NCBI GenBank assembly: GCA_947497985.1
Contig: CANMIX010000004.1
Coordinates: 186,001-250,000, forward strand
From: an uncultured Paracoccaceae bacterium
GTDB lineage: Bacteria > Pseudomonadota > Alphaproteobacteria > Rhodobacterales > Rhodobacteraceae
Length of the DNA stretch: 64,000 bases
Direction of reading: 5' to 3'
This document shows, in pieces, positions 8,818 through 16,240 of the stretch. Under the pieces are notes generated by a model, which saw only the letters and a program-made list of their open reading frames with translations, did not search any database and was not told the origin of the DNA. The first letter of the stretch is position 1. The number at the start of each line of letters is the position of its first letter. The translations under genes and the position numbers were made by a program.

Positions 8818-8845
8818 GCACCGGTCACCTAAGGGTGACCGGTGC
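8818..8845. other. Perfect 12-bp hairpin between endolysin and rep genes
   Basis: Bases 8818-8829 and 8834-8845 are exactly complementary, with loop TAAG; the stem is GCACCGGTCACC. There is no T-run on either side, so it is not a standard terminator. It lies in the 91-base gap between the endolysin and rep genes, a plausible place for an origin hairpin, a complementary-strand start signal or an RNA processing site. Confidence 0.7.
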
Positions 8846-8851
8846 TTGCGC

Positions 8852-9367
8852 CTAGGCAGCTAGGCGGCTCTGGCGTTGCTTCCAGACAGCCGGAAGCGTG
8901 ATCTGAAAATACCAATCAAGTTGCGTTTGGTTAGGTTCAACCTCTCCAACCACCTCTTTGAATTCTTTCCAGTTTGCCAGTTCGATATGCGCCGGATCCC
9001 AAGCAATCCGGTCACGAAACTCAACGTTGTATTTCTCCGCAACGACTTCGACACAATCCCAAAGCCGATCCCAGAATTGCCCGCCATCCGGCGCTTGATC
9101 AGCCGCAAACCACGCCCACCGCTCATGGATAATATCCGACGCACCGTAATACTGGTGCGCACTGCCAAAAGGCCCAACCTTTGAGACCTTTCGCCAGAGC
9201 ATCTTTTTTTGCTCCTCTGGCGACCGGTACAAATTAAACTCACGCACCGGATATAAAGCCCGCTGCATCTCTTTCATGATCTGATCCGACAGAAATCCCA
9301 TCGGACCCACATTGTAACGCATGCGCGTAATGCGCTTACGCGGCTCGCCCATAGCTGGATCACGCAT
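8852..9367 (-). CDS. M15-family peptidase, probable phage endolysin
   Basis: A 171-residue protein of the D-Ala-D-Ala carboxypeptidase/VanY-like M15 fold. The metal-binding motif SxHxxGxSD is at SAHQYYGASDI (His71, Asp78), and the third ligand region is WDPAHIEL (His127). It should cut the peptide part of peptidoglycan to release virions, unlike phiX174, which uses the small inhibitor protein E. The frame is open to 9508, but the ATG at 9367 has a strong GGGGAGG nine bases upstream and overlaps the previous gene's stop by eight bases, so it is the preferred start. There is no signal peptide, so access to the periplasm needs another factor, possibly the 73-residue membrane protein of this phage. 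Confidence 0.8.
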   Translation of the reverse strand: MRDPAMGEPRKRITRMRYNVGPMGFLSDQIMKEMQRALYPVREFNLYRSPEEQKKMLWRKVSKVGPFGSAHQYYGASDIIHERWAWFAADQAPDGGQFWDRLWDCVEVVAEKYNVEFRDRIAWDPAHIELANWKEFKEVVGEVEPNQTQLDWYFQITLPAVWKQRQSRLAA

Positions 9368-9824
9368 CGGTGCTATCCTCCCCGGCTTGCTCGCTCTCTG
9401 GCTCCTGCGCGGCCTCCTGCTGCGCCTCTGGGCCTTCCTCAACGGGTCCGCGATCCTTGCGATCGATAACGGCCGCAGCTTGCTCCTTACGCACCCGACG
9501 CAACACACTCGCTTCCATCATTTTAAAGCGCTCTTCGAATGTTACTTCACGCTTCTGAGTAACAACCGCCGTATCAAATTCCGCAACAGTCGCAACAACA
9601 GGCTTACCCGCCATGCTGACAACACCACAATCACCGGTATGAAGAAAGAACCCCTGTGGGATCATCTTAGACAGTTGCGAACCCATAACCGGCTCAACGA
9701 TCCGGTATTCACCTTGACTGACACCTTCGTCGTCAATCAAGGATACAGAGCTTGCTTTGCCTTTCGGCCAAAGCACAGCATGAACAAGGGCGTTACGATC
9801 AAAAACCTTACGCTTTTCTTCCAT
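9360..9824 (-). CDS. Probable internal scaffolding protein (VP3-like)
   Basis: A 154-residue soluble protein lying directly after the capsid gene and overlapping the endolysin start. The size and position match the gokushovirus internal scaffolding protein VP3. The N-terminal 100 residues look folded; the last 35 are disordered and acidic (EEGPEAQQEAAQEPESEQ), with a basic helix just before (VLRRVRKEQAAAVIDRK), a layout that suits capsid binding. No firm sequence motif is recognised, so the function rests on gene order. A GGAAGAAG precedes the ATG by a few bases. Confidence 0.5.
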   Translation of the reverse strand: MEEKRKVFDRNALVHAVLWPKGKASSVSLIDDEGVSQGEYRIVEPVMGSQLSKMIPQGFFLHTGDCGVVSMAGKPVVATVAEFDTAVVTQKREVTFEERFKMMEASVLRRVRKEQAAAVIDRKDRGPVEEGPEAQQEAAQEPESEQAGEDSTDA

Positions 9825-9884
9825 TATACTTCTTCCACTTTTCGAATTTTAAAAGGGCAGAGCGCACAAACGCCCTACCAGTGA

Positions 9885-11477
9885 TCAACCAGTGATCAAT
9901 CCCGGCTCATCCTCAAACAGATGAATGCGCTCAATCGGCGTCGGCCCTTTCGCCAACGTGGTCGAAATCGCCGCTTGCTGCCGAATAGTAAAATCCGCAT
10001 GCGCGCCGTTGTGATTGAAAAACGGATACATCTCAACGCCGTCCGCCGGATAGCTAACGTTACCCGGAGTAACCGACGTAGGAATTTCATAGGTCCACAT
10101 GGACGAACGCAATTCAGTCTCGGGTATAAGCCGCTCATTCGGCCCCTGCGTGGAATATTCATGCTTCAGAGCATTATGGCCACACCAGAACACTGGCGTA
10201 TCCGTATCCGTCGATTCCATATCGGTCTCAATATCGGACCGTTTGACCAACACCTCGTCAAGCTGCGTTTCATCTTGAACCCGGTTAACCAACGCCCAGC
10301 TTTCAGTCTGGATCGGGTCCGGCTGACGCACAACGGTTTCAAGAGGCTTCACAGAAACCAGAGTGACAAGTTGACCACCCAACTCAGAGCGCGGGACCAA
10401 CGTCGCGAAACCGGTATCAAGTTCAAAATGGCCCGAAACGTCGTTAACAGACGCACCATCGGTAGGCCGCACATGTGCCGCACTCACTTCATGCACCTTG
10501 CGATAAAGAACCTGACAATTGTGATCGTAGTCGACACTGATGCCATATAGGGCACGCTCGACCTGTTCTTCGCCGTTGATCGGATCATCTTGGATCATCT
10601 TCGCGAAATTGCGAATAATGGCGTCAAGCTTCTGACTTTCGACCATATCCCGCAACGTCAATTCCGCAGCGCCTTCCATACCAACACGCACATTGGGACG
10701 CCGACCGTCTTCGGTATCAATCGACTCAACCATGAGCTTATTGATACCGGCACCGTCACCAACCCGCCAACCTGTGGTTGACTGAGGCTCATCTTCGCCC
10801 GTTTCCAATGTATTATTGCGCGTGCTTACACCGGTTCCGGTGTCCGACATCACAAGCCCCTTCACGGGCAGTTCGCCGGTCAGGTTAATTGCGCCATCAA
10901 TGTGCCGTTCTGGATCAAGAACACCATTGAAGCGCTCCAAAACATTGGCTGTCAAAACCGCTGGCAAAATCGCGGTCTCTGTTTTCGGAACCTGCGACGC
11001 AGCATAATACGCTACTTTCCGCATGTGGTTCACAGCACACAGATACGCAAGACGCACCGACTTACTCACCTTACGGACATCGCCAGTCTGCTTCGGGTGT
11101 ACATTCGCAGCATCGCTAATGACATTCCGCTGTTCAAGCCCAATGCCTTGCCCAGCCATCAAACGACGACGCGTCATTTCCGTAACGCCCGCGTCCTCCT
11201 GTTCGTCAAGCTCGAGTTTCTCAATCGCTTGATACGGAACAAACACCTGGGTCACATCCACATACGCTTTAGAGCGCATATATCCGCTAACCGGTGCCAA
11301 CATCACATTCAAATCAGTGCGGACGGTACCCCCCTCATCTGGATTGAAACGGCAAATCGCAAGCGGCGTAGCTTTCACCGCTTCCATGCCGCCATAGTGC
11401 GTGTTGGACCACGACCGCAAACGGCGCTGACCATTGAATTTGCGCGCAATCATATTGTTTGCTTGGTTCTCGTTCAT
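9885..11477 (-). CDS. Microviridae major capsid protein VP1
   Basis: A 530-residue capsid protein (phiX174 F family, single jelly-roll). Features seen in the family are the N-terminal SWSNTHYGGMEAVKATPLAICRF-like entry strand (read here in two parts: SWSNTHYGGMEAVK and ATPLAICRFNPDEGG), a large central insertion, and the C-terminal PADGVEMYPFFNHNG segment. The frame opens at 11504, but the ATG at 11477 has AAGGG eight bases upstream and begins MNENQANN; it is the better start. The length is within the usual 450-600 residues for these phages. The last codons contain a tandem 11-base repeat (CCAGTGATCAA on the plus strand, 9878-9899). Confidence 0.87.
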   Translation of the reverse strand: MNENQANNMIARKFNGQRRLRSWSNTHYGGMEAVKATPLAICRFNPDEGGTVRTDLNVMLAPVSGYMRSKAYVDVTQVFVPYQAIEKLELDEQEDAGVTEMTRRRLMAGQGIGLEQRNVISDAANVHPKQTGDVRKVSKSVRLAYLCAVNHMRKVAYYAASQVPKTETAILPAVLTANVLERFNGVLDPERHIDGAINLTGELPVKGLVMSDTGTGVSTRNNTLETGEDEPQSTTGWRVGDGAGINKLMVESIDTEDGRRPNVRVGMEGAAELTLRDMVESQKLDAIIRNFAKMIQDDPINGEEQVERALYGISVDYDHNCQVLYRKVHEVSAAHVRPTDGASVNDVSGHFELDTGFATLVPRSELGGQLVTLVSVKPLETVVRQPDPIQTESWALVNRVQDETQLDEVLVKRSDIETDMESTDTDTPVFWCGHNALKHEYSTQGPNERLIPETELRSSMWTYEIPTSVTPGNVSYPADGVEMYPFFNHNGAHADFTIRQQAAISTTLAKGPTPIERIHLFEDEPGLITG

Positions 11478-11533
11478 TTCATTTTTCCCTTGGAAATAGA
11501 TCACTTATCCACCGAAATTAATTCGGAGGTTGG

Positions 11534-12409
11534 TTAGTTAAAACGTGCTTGATTTCGACCTGAGCGGCGACTACGCGAACCCGCCGACGGGGTAGGGGGG
11601 CGCAAAGCATCCCCAATGGCAGAAATGCCATTGACGAAAGGCTCGCCTATATATTCGCGGTATGCTTCGACGCCGCGCTGTCCCCAGTACAAGCCAGTGG
11701 ACACAGCATCAGCCGGAATGTTGACCATACCGGCCAACCATTCACCCGGTTCGCCATATCGGCCTTCCCAGACCTCAGCATCAGAAAAATGCTGATTGAA
11801 CTTTACAATGTCAGTCCCTGTTAGGACTGCATCATGTTCAGGGCGGAGTTCAGAAAACCGATCAGCAGTCCCACCATCAGCGCCAAAATCACCATTTTGC
11901 CGTAGGCCTTGATCACCATTAGAAACGTATTCATCTGAACCACCAAACGAGGGAAGGGGCAAACCAGCCCCATATCGCTGGATATAACCCGGCTCAGATG
12001 GTTTCACAAGCTTGTCAAGCGCCTTGTTAAGCCGATCGTTTTCTTGTTCAAGACTTGTTTCGCGCAGTTCTTGCTCATGCTGCATATCCAACGCTTGGCC
12101 CAAAAGGCCGCCAGCCTTTGAAAAGCTGTCGCCAATAGCACCAACCCGCGCCGATTGGTGCGGAACATAACCGCCGGAACTAATACCGAACAACGGATTA
12201 ATTCCTGCTTCTTCCCATTCCGCAACCTGATTAACCGGACGGTTTGCCTCATTGGTTTCCCGTTGCTGATCGCGCGCGCTCTTATCACTCAGAGCGCCGC
12301 CAATAAGACTTGCGCCAGCACCGATGATCGCGCCCAGAAAATTCGCCTTGTTCGGCTCATAGGGCGCAATAAGGCACAACAGAAGTACGATGAAAAACAC
12401 GTACTCCAT
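11534..12409 (-). CDS. Microviridae DNA pilot protein VP2
   Basis: A 291-residue minor virion protein. It starts with a hydrophobic helix (EYVFFIVLLLCLIAPY), then a glycine-rich helix (GAIIGAGASLIGGALS), then the hallmark region RPVNQVAEWEEAGINPLFG; the EAGINP motif is characteristic of VP2/H pilot proteins that form a tube to deliver DNA through the envelope. A coiled-coil-like stretch follows at about residues 105-135. The ATG at 12409 overlaps the stop of the preceding small gene (TAATG), which indicates translational coupling; the longer frame to 12424 is therefore not used. Confidence 0.85.
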   Translation of the reverse strand: MEYVFFIVLLLCLIAPYEPNKANFLGAIIGAGASLIGGALSDKSARDQQRETNEANRPVNQVAEWEEAGINPLFGISSGGYVPHQSARVGAIGDSFSKAGGLLGQALDMQHEQELRETSLEQENDRLNKALDKLVKPSEPGYIQRYGAGLPLPSFGGSDEYVSNGDQGLRQNGDFGADGGTADRFSELRPEHDAVLTGTDIVKFNQHFSDAEVWEGRYGEPGEWLAGMVNIPADAVSTGLYWGQRGVEAYREYIGEPFVNGISAIGDALRPPTPSAGSRSRRSGRNQARFN

Positions 12410-12630
12410 TAGTTGCGCCCCCAAGCATCCCGGGCTTTATCGAAAATCGCCTTGCGATTACGACCGCTTACGATTACTTCGCCGACGCTGATGAACATCC
12501 ATGCCACCACGGCGGCGACGGTTCCCTCGTGAACCTGCGCCATGCCGAGCGCCACAAGTGCAGCCGCCGCTTGACCGCCGACGCGACGCGCGACGGGACC
12601 GAGTAGTTCGCTTACTATCCATTTCTGCAT
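12409..12630 (-). CDS. Small phage membrane protein of unknown function
   Basis: A 73-residue protein and the first gene of the phage operon. It has two hydrophobic helices (about residues 20-33 and 37-53, with AAALVALGMAQ and VAAVVAWMFISV) and a basic tail (GRNRKAIFDKARD). A good ribosome site GAGGAAG lies a few bases before the ATG. It could be a holin-like partner for the endolysin, which has no export signal, or a virion membrane component; no family is recognised. The gene is coupled to VP2 by a TAATG overlap. Confidence 0.65.
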   Translation of the reverse strand: MQKWIVSELLGPVARRVGGQAAAALVALGMAQVHEGTVAAVVAWMFISVGEVIVSGRNRKAIFDKARDAWGRN

Positions 12631-12638
12631 TACTTCCT

Positions 12639-12669
12639 CGCAATGTTACGGTTTCAACCGAACATTGCG
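12639..12669. other. Long hairpin between the right dif-like site and the first phage gene
   Basis: Arms CGCAATGTT (12639-12647) and AACATTGCG (12661-12669) pair perfectly, as do CGGTT (12649-12653) and AACCG (12656-12660), leaving one bulged base and a 2-base loop. No T-run follows. It lies between the Xer site and the ribosome site of the first phage gene and could act in Xer control, replication or translation control. Confidence 0.65.
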
Positions 12670-12671
12670 CT

Positions 12672-12699
12672 AGCCGCATAATGTGTATTATGTTATTTC
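12672..12699 (+). repeat. Right dif-like Xer recombination site (attR)
   Basis: The site reads AGCCGCATAA, TGTGTA, TTATGTTATTT. Its right arm matches the E. coli XerD arm TTATGTTAAAT in nine of eleven bases, and GCATAATGTGTA is one change from the E. coli left arm plus centre. The TTA at 12693-12695 is the stop codon (TAA) of the neighbouring minus-strand serine hydrolase gene, so this arm is host DNA. Confidence 0.78.
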
Positions 12700-13910
12700 G
12701 ACTCAACCAAACACTTGGAAACTAAGGCTTTCAATTCCGCACGTGCCGGATAAGCGCTAGAAGGCAGAAGTTGAGTGAAGAAAACCACTGAAAGGTTCTG
12801 CTTTGGATCAATCCAAAAGAAAGTAGAGGCAATGCCACCCCAGCTAAAATCGCCAATGGATCCAGCGGTTTGTGCACGTTTCTGGTCAAGCAAAATGGAC
12901 CCACCAAACCCAAACCCCATACCCTTCATCGGCTGTTCGGCAAAACTTGTCGGTCCCATATCTGCAATCTCACCTGGGAGATGGTTCGCGCGCATCGAGC
13001 GCGCCATTTCGGTTGAGATCAATCTGTCGCGACCGACATGACCTTCCGACAGCAACATGTTGGTAAACTTGGCATAATCGTCGATTGTACCAACCAGTCC
13101 ACCGCCACCCGAAAACAAGGTTGTACGACGAAATACCGAGTCCGATCCGGTTTCAGAAACATTCAGCCTTGCTGCGTCAGGGCGAATTGGCGCGACATTA
13201 AATCCTTCGTCATCATGCGCTGAATACAATGTTGAAAGTCGTGAAACCTGATTGGCACGCACGCGGAAGCCGGTCTCTCGCATGTCGAGCACATCCAGAA
13301 TCTCGCGCTGGACAAATTCTTCAAGGCTTTGGCCCGTGATCTGTTCGATAACTGCGCCCAACACATCCGTAGCAACCGAATATTCCCATTTCTCACCGGG
13401 TTTGAAGGCCAAAGGAAACGCGGATAATTCGGACATCCGCTGATCCAGCGTTCCGTGGTTCGCCTTCATGCTAAAATTTCGCGCCTTCATTTCATCTGGT
13501 AACAAGCCAGAATTAAAGGAATAACTAAAGCCTGCTTGATGCGTCAACAGATGCAGAATTGTCGGCGAGCTGCAGTCTTCGACCTGGTCAATACGCTGGG
13601 CATTTGGCGTCAGAGCCTTTGGCTTGCGAAAGGATGGCAGCACCGCATCCAATGGCGTATCCAACGTCAAAAGCCCACGTTCTATCAAAATAAGGACTGC
13701 CAACGACGTTACGGGTTTGGTCATTGAATACAACCGGACCACAGTGTCGCGTTCGAACTTGGAGCCTGTTTCAATGTCACGCAGACCGACGGCCGAAAAA
13801 AACTTTTCTTTGCCATCTTGGTGTATCAAAACAGAGCTACCCGCATAACGACCTGATTCCACATAGGAATTCTGCCATTTGGCGATCTGTTCAAATGGCG
13901 TATTGTCCAA
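12693..13910 (-). CDS. Serine hydrolase of the beta-lactamase/esterase (class C) family
   Basis: A 405-residue protein of the beta-lactamase-related family (PF00144). The nucleophile motif SxxK is SMTK at residues 62-65, and the second motif position reads YSVATDVLG (the YxN equivalent with Val rather than Asn). The C-terminal part contains a GFGGSILLD strand and SWGGIASTFFWIDP, typical of EstB-like esterases. There is no signal peptide, so a cytoplasmic esterase or amidase is more likely than a resistance beta-lactamase. The stop codon lies inside the right dif-like site. The crotonase gene is directly upstream on the same strand with a 23-base gap, so the two are probably co-transcribed. 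Confidence 0.8.
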   Translation of the reverse strand: MDNTPFEQIAKWQNSYVESGRYAGSSVLIHQDGKEKFFSAVGLRDIETGSKFERDTVVRLYSMTKPVTSLAVLILIERGLLTLDTPLDAVLPSFRKPKALTPNAQRIDQVEDCSSPTILHLLTHQAGFSYSFNSGLLPDEMKARNFSMKANHGTLDQRMSELSAFPLAFKPGEKWEYSVATDVLGAVIEQITGQSLEEFVQREILDVLDMRETGFRVRANQVSRLSTLYSAHDDEGFNVAPIRPDAARLNVSETGSDSVFRRTTLFSGGGGLVGTIDDYAKFTNMLLSEGHVGRDRLISTEMARSMRANHLPGEIADMGPTSFAEQPMKGMGFGFGGSILLDQKRAQTAGSIGDFSWGGIASTFFWIDPKQNLSVVFFTQLLPSSAYPARAELKALVSKCLVESK

Positions 13911-13933
13911 AGCCGTCGTCCTGTTTTGTCGGT

Positions 13934-14602
13934 TTAACAGCGGGCCGCGGCTCGCATGGTTTCAAGGATTTGTGCGCGAACCTGTGTCTTTGCACGCGCG
14001 TAGTTTTCAGGTGAGATTGCGCACAGCGCTTTGGCTTCGCGCAAGGCATACATCCACAAATCTTCCTGATCCTCCGCGACAATATCGATAATGCCGTAGT
14101 TTCGCGCAGCAACCGGGCCAATTGTCTGGCCGGTCAAGAACATGCGGCGCACTACATGAGGATCCAGCGTCTGTTGGACCAGAACGGATTCGGCGGCACT
14201 CAGTTGCAGCGCGGTTTCCACGCCGTTGAAACTGTAGCCAGATTTTGCAACACCGATGCGCGTGTCGCATGCCAGGATCAGACTGAGACCCGGACCGTGG
14301 ATGTCACCATTTACGACGGCCAAAGTCGGCGTTTTGCACGCGAACAATTCAATAAGCGCCTGGTCCAAAGCCTGCATAAATTCTGTTGTGTTCTGCTCGG
14401 CCCCTGTCCCGGTTGAAAAGTCATGGAATGGGCTTCCCAAGAGAATGACGTCGACCGTTTCATCCTGATCCAGCGCAGTAATTTGGGATACGAAATCATC
14501 CAAAAATGGAGCTGATAGGGCGTTTGAAGGCCCACTGCCAAGCTGCAGTTCAACGATCCCTGCCCCATGCTCTCTGCGATTTAGCCATTCTTGCGCAGTC
14601 AT
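13934..14602 (-). CDS. Enoyl-CoA hydratase/isomerase family protein
   Basis: A 222-residue crotonase-fold protein. The oxyanion-hole region GSPFHDFSTGTGA and the helix with NGDIHGPGLSLILACD follow the family pattern, but the usual catalytic Glu positions are not clear. The start at 14602 has GCGGAG about nine bases upstream; the frame extends to 14629 without a ribosome site. It is upstream of the serine hydrolase in the same direction. The substrate is unknown; a role in acyl-CoA metabolism is inferred from the fold. Confidence 0.78.
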   Translation of the reverse strand: MTAQEWLNRREHGAGIVELQLGSGPSNALSAPFLDDFVSQITALDQDETVDVILLGSPFHDFSTGTGAEQNTTEFMQALDQALIELFACKTPTLAVVNGDIHGPGLSLILACDTRIGVAKSGYSFNGVETALQLSAAESVLVQQTLDPHVVRRMFLTGQTIGPVAARNYGIIDIVAEDQEDLWMYALREAKALCAISPENYARAKTQVRAQILETMRAAARC

Positions 14603-14629
14603 TGCGTCGTTCTCCGCTGATAAATCCAT

Positions 14630-14942
14630 CTAGCGTGGTGCTGCACTCTGGGTCGAGGACTTTGCGTTACGTAAAACCACGCTGCGGCATAAACATGCCT
14701 GTATAACATGTGCAAAGCCTTACCCACTGCGGAAAATGCTATGGAAAATTCCTTTGCAGACGGGTTTTGTCAAAAGGGTGTTACACAACACCAAAAAGAA
14801 AGATGATTGCAACACTGGGCGTAGCTTCTCTTCCGTGGTTAAACTACCAAAGAGGTTACATTTTGCGGCAGCTTGAGGGGGCTTTTCCTTCAAGATCTGC
14901 GGCATATATGCAGAGACACAGCCAAAATAGCGGAAACACCCA
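14630..14942. other. Divergent intergenic region between crotonase and aroQ
   Basis: This non-coding gap of about 310 bases must hold promoters for both directions. It has a palindrome TTACGTAA near 14667 and a short inverted repeat GTGTT-ACAC-AACAC near 14780-14793. No promoter can be assigned confidently. Confidence 0.35.
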
Positions 14943-15383
14943 ATGACAAAGCTTCTGATCTTAAATGGTCCAAATCTAAATCTATTGGGGACACGTCAAC
15001 CCGAGGTGTATGGAAGCGAAACTCTGGCAATGGTCGAAGAGACGTGCACACGTCACGCCACTGAAAAAGGCGCAGACCTTCGTTGCTTTCAATCCAATCA
15101 CGAAGGTGAATTGATTGATCAAATACACGCAGCCAAAGGCCTGCACGATGGGATCATTTTAAATGCCGGTGCTTATACCCATACGTCGGTTGCACTTATG
15201 GATGCCATCTTCTCGGTGGAGCTGCCAGCGGTTGAAGTTCACCTATCCAACATCCATGCACGCGAGGAATTCCGTCACACGTCCTATATTTCGCGTGCGG
15301 TGATTGGGCAGATTTGTGGTTTTGGGTCTTTGGGTTACATTCTCGCAATTGATGCCTTGGTGGCGCATTTGGGAGCCGAATGA
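14943..15383 (+). CDS. aroQ: 3-dehydroquinate dehydratase, type II
   Basis: A 146-residue type II dehydroquinase that makes 3-dehydroshikimate in the shikimate pathway and forms dodecamers in the cytoplasm. The signature [20 protein letters not shown] includes the lid-loop Arg and catalytic Tyr; [21 protein letters not shown] and [15 protein letters not shown] with the catalytic His follow in order. The length is typical. It is followed after three bases by a LuxR-family gene on the same strand. Confidence 0.95.
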   Translation: MTKLLILNGPNLNLLGTRQPEVYGSETLAMVEETCTRHATEKGADLRCFQSNHEGELIDQIHAAKGLHDGIILNAGAYTHTSVALMDAIFSVELPAVEVHLSNIHAREEFRHTSYISRAVIGQICGFGSLGYILAIDALVAHLGAE

Positions 15384-15386
15384 ACA

Positions 15387-16139
15387 ATGGACTTGGTGGA
15401 GTTCCTCGCCTTTGTTGCAGGATGTCGCAGCCTTGAACACTTGTGGAAAGGCTATCAGGAAAAAATGGCGGACTACGGTTTCGACCGAGTCCTTTATGGC
15501 TATACCCGCCACAAGGTCGCAAATTCGCTTGGCGATCCTGATGACTTCTTGATCCTGTCCAATCACGGGCAAGCCTATATGGATGGCTTTATTCGCAGCG
15601 GCCTTTACTTTCATGCACCCATGGTCCGTTGGGCGTTGGAAAATGAAGGCGCCTGTAGCTGGAGTTATATCAAAGCGCTCTCGGATAAGGGTGTGTTGGA
15701 CGACAAAGCGTTACAGGTGATTGAATTTAATCGCAAAATGGCGATGACGGCTGGTTACACTATCAGTTTCTTCTCATTCTCGCCGCGTTTCAAAGGCGCG
15801 GTGTCTTTGGCCGCTGCCGATATGACACAAGATCAGGTCGACGCGCTGTGGGCGGAACACGGTAGCGATATTGAGCTGATCAACAACATCGTTCATCTCA
15901 AGATTCTGACCCTCCCCTACGTACAACCGAACCGCAGTCTGACGAACCGACAACGTGAGGCGTTGCAATGGGTTGGCGATGGCAAGACGACGCAGGATAT
16001 CGCGACGATCATGGGGCTTACCACTGCGACGATAGAGAAGCACTTGCGACTCGCTCGTGAGGCGCTGGCGGTTGATACCAGTGCCCAAGCCGTTTTGAAG
16101 GCTGCAATGAGCAATCAAATTTACCAAATGGAATCCTGA
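15387..16139 (+). CDS. LuxR-family regulator with autoinducer-binding domain (solo)
   Basis: A 250-residue quorum-sensing type regulator. The N-terminal autoinducer-binding domain spans about residues 15-165 (GFDRVLYGYT, CSWSYIKAL, and the hydrophobic SFFSFSPRFKGAVSLAAA). The C-terminal LuxR helix-turn-helix is at about residues 187-245 (LTNRQREALQWVGDGKTTQD, then TTATIEKHLRLAREAL). There is no luxI gene in the window, so it is a solo receptor or answers to a synthase elsewhere. It starts three bases after aroQ and is probably translated from the same message. It resembles the VjbR/BlxR-like regulators of alphaproteobacteria; the ligand is unknown. Confidence 0.88.
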   Translation: MDLVEFLAFVAGCRSLEHLWKGYQEKMADYGFDRVLYGYTRHKVANSLGDPDDFLILSNHGQAYMDGFIRSGLYFHAPMVRWALENEGACSWSYIKALSDKGVLDDKALQVIEFNRKMAMTAGYTISFFSFSPRFKGAVSLAAADMTQDQVDALWAEHGSDIELINNIVHLKILTLPYVQPNRSLTNRQREALQWVGDGKTTQDIATIMGLTTATIEKHLRLAREALAVDTSAQAVLKAAMSNQIYQMES

Positions 16140-16240
16140 CCTGCGCCCAAGGCGTTAAAACTACAGCAAAATCTTCTTTTGTTAAGGATTTGGCAAGGAA
16201 CGGCCAATGGTAAGGAAAACACTACTACAGCCCACGGTGA

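Larger units (their letters stand above)
6997..12687 (-). mobile_element. Integrated Microviridae (ssDNA phage) genome between dif-like sites
   Basis: A compact minus-strand block contains the diagnostic Microviridae set: DNA pilot protein (VP2), major capsid protein (VP1), a probable scaffold, an M15-type lytic peptidase and a rolling-circle Rep (VP4). All frames are intact and tightly packed, and the block sits between host genes with dif-like sites at each end. Equivalent positions of the two sites are 5,681 bp apart, which would be the size of the excised circle and fits the family. No integrase is encoded, so host XerC/XerD would carry out integration, as described for other Microviridae prophages. 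The gene content resembles the alphaproteobacterial Microviridae lineages reported from Rhodobacterales and Rhizobiales; the exact subfamily needs phylogeny of VP1 and Rep. Confidence 0.92.

Noticed and set aside
9321-9884. 187-codon plus-strand frame over the scaffold and endolysin genes
   Set aside because: Shadow of two coding frames on the other strand; composition is leucine/arginine-rich without a family match.
12693-13910. Antibiotic-resistance class C beta-lactamase
   Set aside because: There is no signal peptide and the YxN position is altered; an esterase or amidase of the same superfamily is more likely.
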